NCBI GenBank assembly: GCA_027622355.1
Contig: JAQBZT010000005.1
Coordinates: 1-29,806 of the forward strand
Source of the DNA: a bacterium
GTDB taxonomy: Bacteria > UBA8248
Direction: 5' to 3'
DNA length: 29,806 bases
In this document: positions 1-7,025 of the stretch, piece by piece
Layout of the letters: each line of letters opens with the position of its first letter
How positions within the stretch are numbered: position 1 is the stretch's first letter
Program-made: the position numbers and the translations under genes
Notes under the pieces: model-generated
Seen by the model: only the letters and a program-made list of their open reading frames with translations
Database searches by the model: none
Told to the model about the DNA's origin: nothing

Positions 1-1209
1 TTTTTCAAACTCGCCCCCCGCCACCGAGATGGAGCCTGCGGCCGGGTTCGTATCCACCACGTGGATGGATCGCTCGTAGATCGGATCGCCCGAGGAGAAG
101 ACCAGATCGACGCGGTGGGTGCGAAATATCCGGAAGACTTTCTCCTGCAGCGCACGGGCCGATGCTCTTCCGACGGCGCTGCCGTACCCTTTCCGGTTAC
201 CGCCGCTGAAGAGCGGATGGTGCATGAAGACAAAGCGCCACTTGCTCTTGTCCCTGATCAGCGTCTGGATCAGCCAGGCGATCTGCTTGTGATCCGAGAG
301 GCGAAGGTCGGACTTCACGCAGCTGATGCCCTCACACAGCCCGGGACATTTGTCCGGGGTTTTCCTGGCGGCGTATTCGTAATCCACGCCTTCGTTGGAA
401 TCGAGAAAAATGAAAAGAGCCTCTCCCCGGCGGACGGCGAAATACCGCCCGGGCAGTCCGAAGCGGCGGGTGAAGGCGCGGCCGCAGCCCGGGAGTAAAT
501 CGTCCGGACCCAGGACGGCGTAGAACGGTGTCGAGGAAAGAAGCCTTCCGTAGACGCGGAAGAAAAGAGAATCCTCCATTTTCGTGGAGGCGCCCGAGGG
601 GAGAAGATCGCCCAGGAAAACCGCCATCTGCGCTCCCTTTGGGGCGTCCTGCGGCGGGCGGCCGCTCCGGATGGTCTCCGCCAGTTTGGCCACGGCGAAC
701 TGTCCGGGGGTGTTCCGCCCCAGCCCGCCAAGCACCATGAGCGAGAGCGACGCCGCGCTTTGCGGCGGTATCTCGTTGGCGAACAGAAATTCCTCGGCCG
801 GGCAATTTTCCTTCCGGCAGAGCCCGTAGGCCACGCTGGCATTCCCGGGAACGTTCCGCACCTGGACCCGGTAGCGGAGCCGCCCGGCGGGGTCGCCCTT
901 CACGGGCCGCCCATCCATCCGGATGCGGCGGGCGGAGTCACCGGCGGATTTCAGGTGCACCCACATCGGAGAGGTGCCGGGCTCGGTGTCCCACGTCAGG
1001 AGAAGAGTGTCCTCCCCGGGGAAGGTCACTTGCGGAAGCCGTAGAAAGGGTTTGGGAAGCGAAGCCTGAAGCGGCGCGGCGGCCGGATCAAAGGCTGCCC
1101 CTCTCTGTGCAGTGCGGCGGCCGCAGCCGGCGAGCAGGCCCAAGCCGAGGAGGATGAAAAAGAGGCTGAGCGCACAGGTCTTTTTTCTCAATATCAGGAC
1201 TTTTCCCAA
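1..1209 (-). CDS. Purple-acid-phosphatase-like metallophosphoesterase lipoprotein, motif-degenerate, partial
   Basis: Read on the minus strand, the frame is open from a TTG at 1209 to the window edge, so the C-terminus is missing. The TTG has a GGGGAG ribosome site about six bases upstream. It gives a short basic start, a hydrophobic stretch and an LAGC lipobox, so this is a lipoprotein. A beta-rich N-terminal part is followed by a calcineurin-like phosphoesterase fold. Several metal-binding motifs are damaged: the GDxG position reads GGLG, GNHE reads GPDD, and GHxHxYER reads GDPIYER. GDLL and the HHP motif remain. The fold assignment rests on motif order. It is probably a non-catalytic or altered relative; the degeneracy is directly visible, its meaning is inference. 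Confidence 0.7.
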   Translation of the reverse strand, partial: MGKVLILRKKTCALSLFFILLGLGLLAGCGRRTAQRGAAFDPAAAPLQASLPKPFLRLPQVTFPGEDTLLLTWDTEPGTSPMWVHLKSAGDSARRIRMDGRPVKGDPAGRLRYRVQVRNVPGNASVAYGLCRKENCPAEEFLFANEIPPQSAASLSLMVLGGLGRNTPGQFAVAKLAETIRSGRPPQDAPKGAQMAVFLGDLLPSGASTKMEDSLFFRVYGRLLSSTPFYAVLGPDDLLPGCGRAFTRRFGLPGRYFAVRRGEALFIFLDSNEGVDYEYAARKTPDKCPGLCEGISCVKSDLRLSDHKQIAWLIQTLIRDKSKWRFVFMHHPLFSGGNRKGYGSAVGRASARALQEKVFRIFRTHRVDLVFSSGDPIYERSIHVVDTNPAAGSISVAGGEFEK

Positions 1210-1604
1210 CCGCTCTCCCCTTCGGCGCGGCGGAGCCGGGCCCGCGTGTTCGCGCCGCTTCTGTTTTGCCGCGCCACAGAATGGGGCCGCGCGCCCTGTG
1301 GCGCAACCTGGAAGAGGGCTTGGGTTTCCGTCAAAAATCCATCTCGAACCCGTCATTTCTCCGGGAGATCGCAAGGCGCCGAACGAAAGCCGCGCCGCGC
1401 CAGTTTTTATTAATCTGTTGTTTTTAAATGATAAACAAGCACAAAAAAATGTGGCACTGAATATGCACTCTACCGGAGTGGACACCCGCTTCCTCCACTG
1501 CGGCCGCGCCGGGCACGGGACGCTGGCCGGAGCGGGAGGAATCCGGCAAATGAACGGTCCGGTTCCCTGGACGAGTGAGGAGATGGCCCTTGGATACGCA
1601 TGGA
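1210..1604. other. Intergenic region with AT-rich patch
   Basis: No convincing gene. Positions 1210-1400 are GC-rich leader for the minus-strand lipoprotein. Positions 1400-1450 are AT-rich and lead into a sigma-54-like promoter at 1452. A short inverted repeat (CACTC, five bases, GAGTG) lies at 1466-1480 and could be an operator or an RNA hairpin. The remainder before the small gene at 1605 shows no recognisable feature. Confidence 0.4.
1452..1467 (+). promoter_or_regulatory. Sigma-54 (RpoN) type -24/-12 promoter
   Basis: The 16-mer TGGCACTGAATATGCA matches the RpoN consensus TGGCACGnnnnTTGCW at all but two fixed positions, with the obligatory GG-to-GC spacing. An AT-rich tract lies upstream, and two small genes follow on the same strand. 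No adjacent enhancer-binding activator gene is visible, so the match rests on sequence alone. Confidence 0.5.
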
Positions 1605-1814
1605 GTGAACCCTTCCCCGATTCTGCCTCCCCTGGGAGGGAGCGGAAAGCCCGCTGCCGGAGAGCGCCCGGCGCCCGCCTCGCCGGCCGAGGTACAGATG
1701 GCCCGCATTCTGGCCCGGAATGCGTTTCAGCCGGGCAAGGCCGAACCGGTCGAAGCGATTGCCCCGCGCCGCAGCGGGCCGATGCGCGGCGGCAGCCTGG
1801 ACATTTACGCCTGA
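1605..1814 (+). CDS. Small hypothetical protein, C-terminal GGSLDIYA
   Basis: A 69-residue frame with GTG start at 1605; another in-frame GTG lies at 1575 and neither has a strong ribosome site. The protein is Pro/Ala-rich at the N-terminus (MNPSPILPPLGG), then has a helix-like stretch (VQMARILARNAF) and ends in GGSLDIYA. Codon third positions are strongly GC, as in real genes of this window. The next small protein (1967-2227) ends GKSVDIVV and also has a Pro-rich N-terminus, suggesting two diverged paralogues. Because it follows a sigma-54-like promoter, a motility-related role is possible, but this is speculation. No family recognised. Confidence 0.4.
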   Translation: MNPSPILPPLGGSGKPAAGERPAPASPAEVQMARILARNAFQPGKAEPVEAIAPRRSGPMRGGSLDIYA

Positions 1815-1966
1815 AGACAAACCCGAATCGCAGCTTCTTTTCGGCATGAGTGCGGGCGCTGCTCTCCCGTTGAGAGCGGGCCCGGTTTGAGGGACAGGAT
1901 TGTGCGGTGATATATTTCCCCCGGGAGGGCCGGTTCGCGCGGCTCGCCACTCCTGGAGGGTGACGC

Positions 1967-2227
1967 ATGGTCGAGCCTGTCGGCGGGGTCCCGCCTGCAG
2001 CTCAGCAGAAAATCAGCGAACTCCGCGATCGTGAAACAGCCCCCGGCAGCGTTCCCGCCGGCGGCGAGGAGGAAATTCGCCAGGCGGGCGCCCGGGCGGC
2101 CGCACTCCTCTCGGGCCTGGCCGCCGTCAGCCGGCCGCAACCCCCCCAGAAGCCGGCGATCTCCGAGGATGTGGAACCGTTTCTCGGCGGAAAGGGGCGG
2201 GGGAAAAGCGTGGACATTGTCGTCTGA
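1967..2227 (+). CDS. Small hypothetical protein, C-terminal GKSVDIVV
   Basis: An 86-residue frame starting at ATG 1967 with a good GGAGG ribosome site seven bases upstream, which supports a real gene. Residues 1-35 are polar and Pro/Glu-rich, the middle has an Ala/Leu-rich helical stretch (GARAAALLSGLAAVSR), and the end is GKSVDIVV. It has no signal peptide or membrane segment and no cysteine. The terminal motif resembles that of the upstream small protein. Function unknown; no family recognised. Confidence 0.5.
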   Translation: MVEPVGGVPPAAQQKISELRDRETAPGSVPAGGEEEIRQAGARAAALLSGLAAVSRPQPPQKPAISEDVEPFLGGKGRGKSVDIVV

Positions 2228-2258
2228 ACACCTCCCCTCCCGGATCTGCGGGAGAGCT

Positions 2259-2288
2259 TTGACACTGCGCTCCGGGCGCACCTAAGAT
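2259..2288 (+). promoter_or_regulatory. Sigma-70 promoter for the DUF1015 gene
   Basis: A perfect -35 box TTGACA (2259-2264), an 18-bp spacer and a -10 box TAAGAT (2283-2288) lie about 60 bp upstream of the GTG start at 2349. Placement and orientation fit transcription of the DUF1015-engB pair. Confidence 0.6.
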
Positions 2289-2348
2289 TGCCTCCGTCCC
2301 GAGTCTTCCCGTTTCACATTAATAAGACGACAAAGAAGGAGATCGTAA

Positions 2349-3665
2349 GTGGTCGATATCCGGCCCTTTTTCGCGCTGCGCTATACACAGGCCGCTCCCG
2401 ACCAGATGGGGGAGGTAACTTCTCCTCCCTACGACGTGTTCACCCCCGAGCTTCAGCGCGCTTTTCATGATCGCCACCCCCACAATGTTGTCCGGCTGAT
2501 TCAGGGAGAGATACTGGCAGGGGAGCCCGATGACGAAGGGCGTATCGGGCGGGCGGTGGAATACATGCGTTCGTGGCGGGCCGGGGGAGGGCTCGCGCCG
2601 GACGGCACGCCCGCCATTTATCCCTACATGCAAATTTTCGAAACGCCGGGCGGCGTCCGCTTCGCGCGGCTTTCCTTTTTTGCGGCGGTGCGGGTAGAGC
2701 TCTTCGGGGAGGGGCGGATTTTTCCGCACGAGCAGACGTTCCCCAAGCCCAAGGGTTATCTCTATTCCCTATGGGGCAAGACCGGCGCCCATCTCGGCCC
2801 GATTTTTAGTTTTTACGACGACCCGGGTTGTACGGTGGAAGCCGCGCTCGCGGCCTCGATGCGGGGCGCGCCCATCGCCGATTTCGAGGACGACGGCGTT
2901 CGGCATACGCTTTGGCGGTGCGACGATCCGGAAGCGATCGCCGCCGTACAGAAAACGCTTGCGCCGCGCGAGGGATTTATCGCCGACGGCCACCACCGCT
3001 ACGAGACTTCGTTGAACCTCCGCGAGGCCGCCCGCAAGGAGGGTGCACCCGAGGGCGGTGAGGCGGACTATACGCTGATGTGTCTGGCCAACATCGCGGA
3101 CCCGGGCATGGTGGTGCTGCCGACGCACCGGATGCTGAAGAAACCGGGCCGGGATGTGGACGCGGCCCTCTCGCGCATTTCGGAAACCTACGAAATCACC
3201 GAAGCGGCGGCCCCGGCGAAGGGTGAGGGCATCGCCGTCGCGCGACGGCTCGAGGAGCTCCGCGATGAGAGTGGCGGCCGCTCGGCGTTTTGCCTGGCCG
3301 ATGGCTCGGGACTGATTCGCTACCTGCTTCGAAAAGAAAGCGCGCCCGCCGAAGGGGGCGAGGGAGCGGCCCGCGCCGTAGCCGCGCTCGATGTCAGCCG
3401 GCTGCACCGGGAGATCATCGAAGGGGCCTTCGAGGCCTCACACGATGAGGCCGACATCGGCTTTACGCCAGATCCCGAGATTGCCCTCGGCGGGCCGGGG
3501 GCGGGGGCGTGCCGCGTGTCCTTGCTGCTCAATCCCACGCCCGTCGCCTCTGTGTGCGAGATCGCGCGGGCCGGCGGCCGGATGCCGCACAAGTCCACCT
3601 ATTTCTATCCCAAGCTTCGGACCGGGCTCGTGATTCACAGCTTCGCGCCGCCCGCTCTCGGCTGA
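2349..3665 (+). CDS. DUF1015 family protein
   Basis: A 438-residue protein starting at GTG 2349, preceded by AAGGAG at a good distance. It is recognisable as DUF1015 from its N-terminus (DIRPF, then SPPYDVF) and from the hallmark DGHHRYETS near residue 220, which in this family lies in the probable active site. Some DUF1015 relatives have been linked to serine kinase (SerK-like) activity, but the function of this bacterial group is not settled. Length is normal for the family. It has no signal peptide, so it is cytoplasmic. It lies 20 bp upstream of engB and probably shares its transcript. Confidence 0.85.
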   Translation: MVDIRPFFALRYTQAAPDQMGEVTSPPYDVFTPELQRAFHDRHPHNVVRLIQGEILAGEPDDEGRIGRAVEYMRSWRAGGGLAPDGTPAIYPYMQIFETPGGVRFARLSFFAAVRVELFGEGRIFPHEQTFPKPKGYLYSLWGKTGAHLGPIFSFYDDPGCTVEAALAASMRGAPIADFEDDGVRHTLWRCDDPEAIAAVQKTLAPREGFIADGHHRYETSLNLREAARKEGAPEGGEADYTLMCLANIADPGMVVLPTHRMLKKPGRDVDAALSRISETYEITEAAAPAKGEGIAVARRLEELRDESGGRSAFCLADGSGLIRYLLRKESAPAEGGEGAARAVAALDVSRLHREIIEGAFEASHDEADIGFTPDPEIALGGPGAGACRVSLLLNPTPVASVCEIARAGGRMPHKSTYFYPKLRTGLVIHSFAPPALG

Positions 3666-3685
3666 GGGAACTTTCGGGTATTCCC

Positions 3686-4315
3686 ATGATGAAAATTTCC
3701 CGCGCCGAATTCATCACCAGCGCCGCGAATCGCGGCGGATGGCCGGCGCCGGAGCGCCCCGAAGTGGCCTTTTCGGGGCGGAGCAACGTCGGAAAATCCT
3801 CGCTCATCAATTCTCTCACCGGCCGGAAGAAACTCGTCAAAACGAGCACGACCCCGGGCAAGACACAGCTCATCAATTTTTTCGGAATCAACGATCGCTA
3901 CATCTTCACGGACTTGCCGGGATACGGGTACGCCGAAGTGCCGCTGGCGGTGAAGCGGAAGTGGCGGCCCATGATCGAGGAATATCTCCGCGAGCGGGAG
4001 ACGCTCCGGGGGGTGGTGCTGCTGGTGGACGCGCGGCGGGGCGCGAAGGAGATGGACCTCATGCTGCTCGAATGGCTCGCCGCGGTGAATCTGCCCGCGT
4101 GCATTGCCGTGACGAAGATCGACAAGCTCAAGCAGAATGAGCGCCGCGCGGCCGTGGACGACCTGGTCCGCACCTTGGAGAAAAGTGGCGGGCTCTATGG
4201 CCAATGGTCCGGCCCGATACAGACGAGCGCGGTGAAGGGCTGGGGCAAAAACGATCTGATGAATCAGATCGAAGAGTGGCTGGAGGATTCCCCCCGCGAC
4301 GCCCCCGCTGCCTGA
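3686..4315 (+). CDS. engB: Ribosome biogenesis GTPase EngB/YihA/YsxC
   Basis: A 209-residue GTPase needed for assembly of the large ribosomal subunit. All G motifs are present in order: GRSNVGKSS at residues 31-39 (P-loop), the TSTTPGKT switch, DLPGYG (G3), TKID (G4) and a TSAVKG-like G5. TTPGKT and PGYGYA are diagnostic of EngB. Two consecutive ATG codons (3686 and 3689) could start it. It follows the DUF1015 gene closely, as part of one transcription unit, and ends just before a weak hairpin with a T tract. Confidence 0.95.
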   Translation: MMKISRAEFITSAANRGGWPAPERPEVAFSGRSNVGKSSLINSLTGRKKLVKTSTTPGKTQLINFFGINDRYIFTDLPGYGYAEVPLAVKRKWRPMIEEYLRERETLRGVVLLVDARRGAKEMDLMLLEWLAAVNLPACIAVTKIDKLKQNERRAAVDDLVRTLEKSGGLYGQWSGPIQTSAVKGWGKNDLMNQIEEWLEDSPRDAPAA

Positions 4316-4320
4316 GGGCA

Positions 4321-4342
4321 CCGCGGAACGGGCGGTTTTTTT
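4321..4342 (+). terminator. Weak intrinsic terminator after engB
   Basis: A four-base-pair stem (CCGC and GCGG, seven-base loop) is followed directly by seven T residues. The stem is short, so termination may be partial. It sits between the convergent engB gene and the small minus-strand gene. Confidence 0.4.
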
Positions 4343-4346
4343 CCTG

Positions 4347-4619
4347 TCACAGCGGCAGTGGAATAAAAATTTTCAGGGAATAGACGGGATAGGGCCGGTA
4401 GCGCGGGATGATGATGCGGGGAGCGTAATGCCGCGGGGGCGCCTGCCCGTACCTTCGATACGCACTTTCGGGGGCCGTGCGGTAGTCCCGGCGGTAGGTG
4501 TAGTCGCCCCACTGGTGGATGTTTCCGAATCGGCGGTATCTGTGGCCGTAGTATCCCTCCCCGGCCAGGGCGGCGGCGGGAAACGCGGAAACCGTCATCA
4601 GGGCAGCCAGTAGAGCCAA
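4347..4619 (-). CDS. Small secreted Tyr/Arg-rich hypothetical protein
   Basis: About 90 residues. The N-terminus is a clear signal peptide (MALLAALMTVSAFPAAALA) and the mature part is rich in Tyr, Arg and Pro with YRRYGQ and PRYRPYP patches, like small periplasmic or cell-surface proteins of unknown role. The start is uncertain. TTG 4619 is in frame but poorly placed. The best ribosome site (AAAGGAG) precedes an ATG in another frame, while the in-frame residues before TTG (TKRWF) look like a genuine signal-peptide start. A single-base error or an unusual start codon is possible. Confidence 0.5.
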   Translation of the reverse strand: MALLAALMTVSAFPAAALAGEGYYGHRYRRFGNIHQWGDYTYRRDYRTAPESAYRRYGQAPPRHYAPRIIIPRYRPYPVYSLKIFIPLPL

Positions 4620-4824
4620 GAACCAACGCTTCGTGCATGACTCCTTTCATGTTCTTGCGGCGGCCTTGCGCGCCTGATCGGCGGCGGGGCGCATCTGTGG
4701 ATTGGACGCGGCGGGGTTCCGTGCTGCGGTTTTCCGCGGGATTGGGGGTGTCTCGCCCCCGCTCCGCCGCTTTGGTATGGTGCGGAAATCGAGTCCGGTC
4801 TCCTGGACCCGGAAAGGAGATCGC

Positions 4825-5820
4825 ATGAGGGCGCCTAAAAAAACGGCGGCAAATAAACCCCCGAAGAAAAAAGCCGCGGCCCCGAAGGCGACAGCAGAGA
4901 AAAAACCGTCGGCATCGAAAAAAGAAGAGCGCGTTTACGACGATCCGCTCCACATGAACCCGAAGGGGAAAAAGCCGGACCGGATTTTCTTCGGCGTCGG
5001 GGGCGTTCCGCATTCGGCGAAGGAGAGGACGCATCCGGGCGCGGTGCGGCGGCTGAGTGAGATTGGACTCGATGTCTACGAAATGGAGTTCGTTCACGGG
5101 GTGCGCATCCGGCCGGAATCGTGCGCCGGGGTCAACAAGGCGCAGCGGGAGACCGGGGTGCGCGTCACGGCGCACGGGCCCTACTACATCAATCTCTATT
5201 CGATGGAAGAAGAGAAGCTCGAGGCGAGCCGGAAACGCGTCCTCGATACGGCCTACGCGCTCGCCGATTGCGGCGGGGACGGCGCCTGTTTTCACGCCGG
5301 CTTTTACCAGAAGCGCGACCCGGACGAGGTGTACCGCTTCATGCGCGATCAGATTGCAGACCTCGCCGCTGTCCTGGAGAAGGACGGTTGCCCGGTCCGC
5401 CTCGATCCCGAGACGACGGGGAAGGGCTCCCAGTTCGGCTCGCTCGATGAGCTGACCGTCATGGCGGGCGAGCTGAAGAAAACGAACGTCGGCATCACGG
5501 TGGATTTCAGCCACGTTCACGCGCGCTCGGGCGGCCGGGAGAACACCTACGAAGAGTTCGCCTCCCAGCTGGAGCGGATAAAGAACCGGATGGGAAAGGC
5601 CGCGCTGGCTTCCATGCACATCCATCTTTCGGGCATCGCATATACCGAAAAGGGAGAGCGCAACCACCTCGAGCTCGATGAATCCGACATGAATTACAAA
5701 GATCTCTTTCGGGCATTGATTGATTTCGGGGCGGAGGGCCGGGTGGTGTGCGAGAGCCCCGCGCTCGAGTACGATGCCCTCATCATGCAGAAAACCTACC
5801 GGAAGCTGAACGGAAGCTGA
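4825..5820 (+). CDS. Endonuclease IV-like TIM-barrel (AP endonuclease family 2) protein with Lys-rich tail
   Basis: A 331-residue protein starting at ATG 4825, with AAAGGAG upstream. Residues 1-35 form a Lys/Ala/Pro-rich, histone-H1-like tail that could bind DNA. The rest is a xylose-isomerase-like TIM barrel with endonuclease IV signatures: HGPYYINLYS, HAGFYQKRD, an E in DPETTGKGSQFGS, VDFSHVHAR, HIHLSG and CESPAL, which carry the expected His, Glu and Asp zinc ligands. The likely role is base-excision repair of abasic sites. The sequence is closer to the divergent archaeal-type members than to E. coli Nfo, so exact activity is inferred. YnfA follows 34 bp downstream. Confidence 0.75.
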   Translation: MRAPKKTAANKPPKKKAAAPKATAEKKPSASKKEERVYDDPLHMNPKGKKPDRIFFGVGGVPHSAKERTHPGAVRRLSEIGLDVYEMEFVHGVRIRPESCAGVNKAQRETGVRVTAHGPYYINLYSMEEEKLEASRKRVLDTAYALADCGGDGACFHAGFYQKRDPDEVYRFMRDQIADLAAVLEKDGCPVRLDPETTGKGSQFGSLDELTVMAGELKKTNVGITVDFSHVHARSGGRENTYEEFASQLERIKNRMGKAALASMHIHLSGIAYTEKGERNHLELDESDMNYKDLFRALIDFGAEGRVVCESPALEYDALIMQKTYRKLNGS

Positions 5821-5854
5821 TCGGCGGAAGAGAAAATCCCCCAGGAGGTGCACC

Positions 5855-6184
5855 ATGGTGCTCGCGGCGAAGTCCATTTCTCTTTTCGTGCTGGCCGGGC
5901 TCCTCGAGATCGGCGGCGGCTATCTCGTCTGGCAGTGGTGGCGGAAGGGGGCATTTGTCGGGGTCGGCGTGCTCGGTGCGCTGGCCCTGGTTCTCTACGG
6001 GGTGGTGCCCACCTACCAACCGGCGCATTTCGGCCGGGTGTACGCGGCCTACGGCGGATGGTGCGTGGTGCTCTCAATTCTGTGGGGCTGGGCGATCGAC
6101 CACATAGCCCCCGATCGGTACGACATCCTGGGCGGGGTGATCTGCATCCTGGGCGTGGCCGTGATCATGTACTGGCCCCGCTAG
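5855..6184 (+). CDS. YnfA/UPF0060 family small membrane protein
   Basis: 109 residues with four predicted transmembrane helices, the normal size for UPF0060. Family hallmarks are GLLEIGGGYLVWQWW near the N-terminus, GRVYAAYGG in the middle and the acidic DR(Y)DILGG turn before the last helix. An AGGAGG ribosome site precedes ATG 5855. YnfA proteins resemble small multidrug resistance transporters, but their physiological role is not established. It lies just upstream of the mercury operon but is separated from it by an AT-rich hairpin and the mer promoter. Confidence 0.9.
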   Translation: MVLAAKSISLFVLAGLLEIGGGYLVWQWWRKGAFVGVGVLGALALVLYGVVPTYQPAHFGRVYAAYGGWCVVLSILWGWAIDHIAPDRYDILGGVICILGVAVIMYWPR

Positions 6185-6267
6185 CTTTCCCGCGAACTTT
6201 CCTTTCAGGGCGTAAAATCCTTGCGGCGGCGGGATCCCTGATGAGCGTTCCATCCTCACGCAAGAGA

Positions 6268-6294
6268 AAAAACCTCTTAAAATAAAAGGTTTTT
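6268..6294. terminator. AT-rich hairpin terminator between ynfA and the mer operon
   Basis: AAAAACCT and AGGTTTTT form an eight-base-pair stem with an 11-base loop. The A and T runs on both sides make it usable in either direction. It isolates ynfA from the MerR-controlled promoter at 6323. Confidence 0.45.
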
Positions 6295-6322
6295 ACGAAA
6301 AATCGCCTGGAATTCCATGCGC

Positions 6323-6353
6323 TTGACTCTGTAGTTGGGTACGGAGTTTATGG
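6323..6353 (+). promoter_or_regulatory. MerR-type operator and promoter (PmerT-like)
   Basis: The -35 box TTGACT (6323-6328) and -10 box TTATGG (6348-6353) are 19 bp apart, the over-long spacing that MerR regulators correct by untwisting DNA. The spacer contains a dyad: half-sites ACTCTGTAG (6326-6334) and GTACGGAGT (6339-6347) separated by four bases, 7 of 9 positions symmetric and very close to the classical mer operator halves ACTCCGTAC and GTACGGA. It reads toward the Sec-glutaredoxin gene and thus toward merT, merP and merR. Confidence 0.85.
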
Positions 6354-6411
6354 TGCAAGTATCTTGGGCGGTGCGGACGCCCGGCAATTCTCAAAGAGAG
6401 GAGAAAAGAAA

Positions 6412-6654
6412 ATGCCAGGTTCGGTTGTGGTGTATTCCTCATCCACCTGAGCGCCCTGCCAGTCGGTGAAAGCGTTTCTTTCACATCATGGTGTTGCGTT
6501 CGAGGAAAAGGTTGTCGATGAGGACCCGGCGGCGCTCAAGGAGTTGACCTCGAAAACGGGCATGCGGGCAACGCCGGTCATTCTGATCGGCAATGAAACG
6601 GTCGTCGGCTTCGATCGGGGGCGCCTGGAAACGATTCTGGGAATCCGGGAATGA
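6412..6654 (+). CDS. Selenocysteine-containing glutaredoxin-like protein (UxxC)
   Basis: 80 residues when TGA 6448-6450 is read as selenocysteine 13. ATG 6412 follows an AGAGAGGAG ribosome site. The N-terminus MPGSVVVYSSSTUAPCQSVK matches glutaredoxin/NrdH proteins, whose CxxC site becomes Sec13-Ala-Pro-Cys16. The rest of the thioredoxin fold is intact: a VVDED strand turn, the cis-proline motif ATPV and a final GFDRGRLETIL helix. A seven-base-pair hairpin at 6466-6484 follows the TGA. It is the first gene of the MerR-controlled operon and overlaps the next gene by four bases. It probably reduces disulfides or mixed metal-thiol/selenol adducts during mercury detoxification. Sec-glutaredoxins are known; the link to mer is inferred. 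Confidence 0.88.
6466..6484 (+). promoter_or_regulatory. Candidate bacterial SECIS hairpin in the Grx-like gene
   Basis: GTGAAAG and CTTTCAC form a perfect seven-base-pair stem with the loop CGTTT. It begins 15 bases after the in-frame TGA (6448-6450), where bacterial SECIS elements bind SelB. The loop lacks an ideal GG pair, so the assignment is tentative. Confidence 0.5.
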
Positions 6655-6971
6655 AGGAAAAAAAGAAGCGGCTGCTTTACTGCTTAAGCTGCGAACAGAT
6701 GATCCAGGTCCCCGAATGGGTCGAAGTCGGCGATCTGTTCGAGTGCTGGAATTGCGCGGGGGTGATGATTCGCCTGATCGAGGGTGAAGACGGGCCCGCC
6801 CTGAAAGTCGTCCAGATGGTCCGCTGCCCGGCGTGCGGCGGGAAAATCCCGGTGGACGACGATACGCCGGCGGGAACGATTCTCTCGCATGACGGAAAGG
6901 ACTTCCGGCTGGCCAAAGAATTCGGTGCGTTCACCCTCGAGCCTGCGGCCGGGAGGCGTGCCTCATCCTGA
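6651..6971 (+). CDS. Tandem LysW-like zinc-ribbon protein
   Basis: 106 residues; ATG 6651 overlaps the Grx-like stop (ATGA), implying translational coupling. The first half reads CLSC, about 20 residues with VPEWVEVGD, then CWNC, the pattern of a LysW-like zinc ribbon. The second half repeats the plan with CPACGGKIPVDDDTP, but the second cysteine pair is replaced (LSHDG), so only the first ribbon seems able to hold a metal with four thiols. No signal peptide, so cytoplasmic. Because it sits between a Sec-glutaredoxin and merT, a metal-handling or carrier role is possible. No exact family recognised. Confidence 0.65.
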   Translation: MKEKKKRLLYCLSCEQMIQVPEWVEVGDLFECWNCAGVMIRLIEGEDGPALKVVQMVRCPACGGKIPVDDDTPAGTILSHDGKDFRLAKEFGAFTLEPAAGRRASS

Positions 6972-7025
6972 TCCATTGAAAGTGAAGGAAATCCTGCAAG
7001 CCGCCTTTGCGAGGGAGCGAATGGC

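Noticed and set aside
4264..5877. A long minus-strand open frame of about 537 codons opposite engB and the EndoIV-like gene
   Set aside because: It is antisense to two recognisable plus-strand genes with good motifs and ribosome sites. Its sequence is Arg/His-rich and low-complexity, as expected for a shadow frame in GC-rich DNA.
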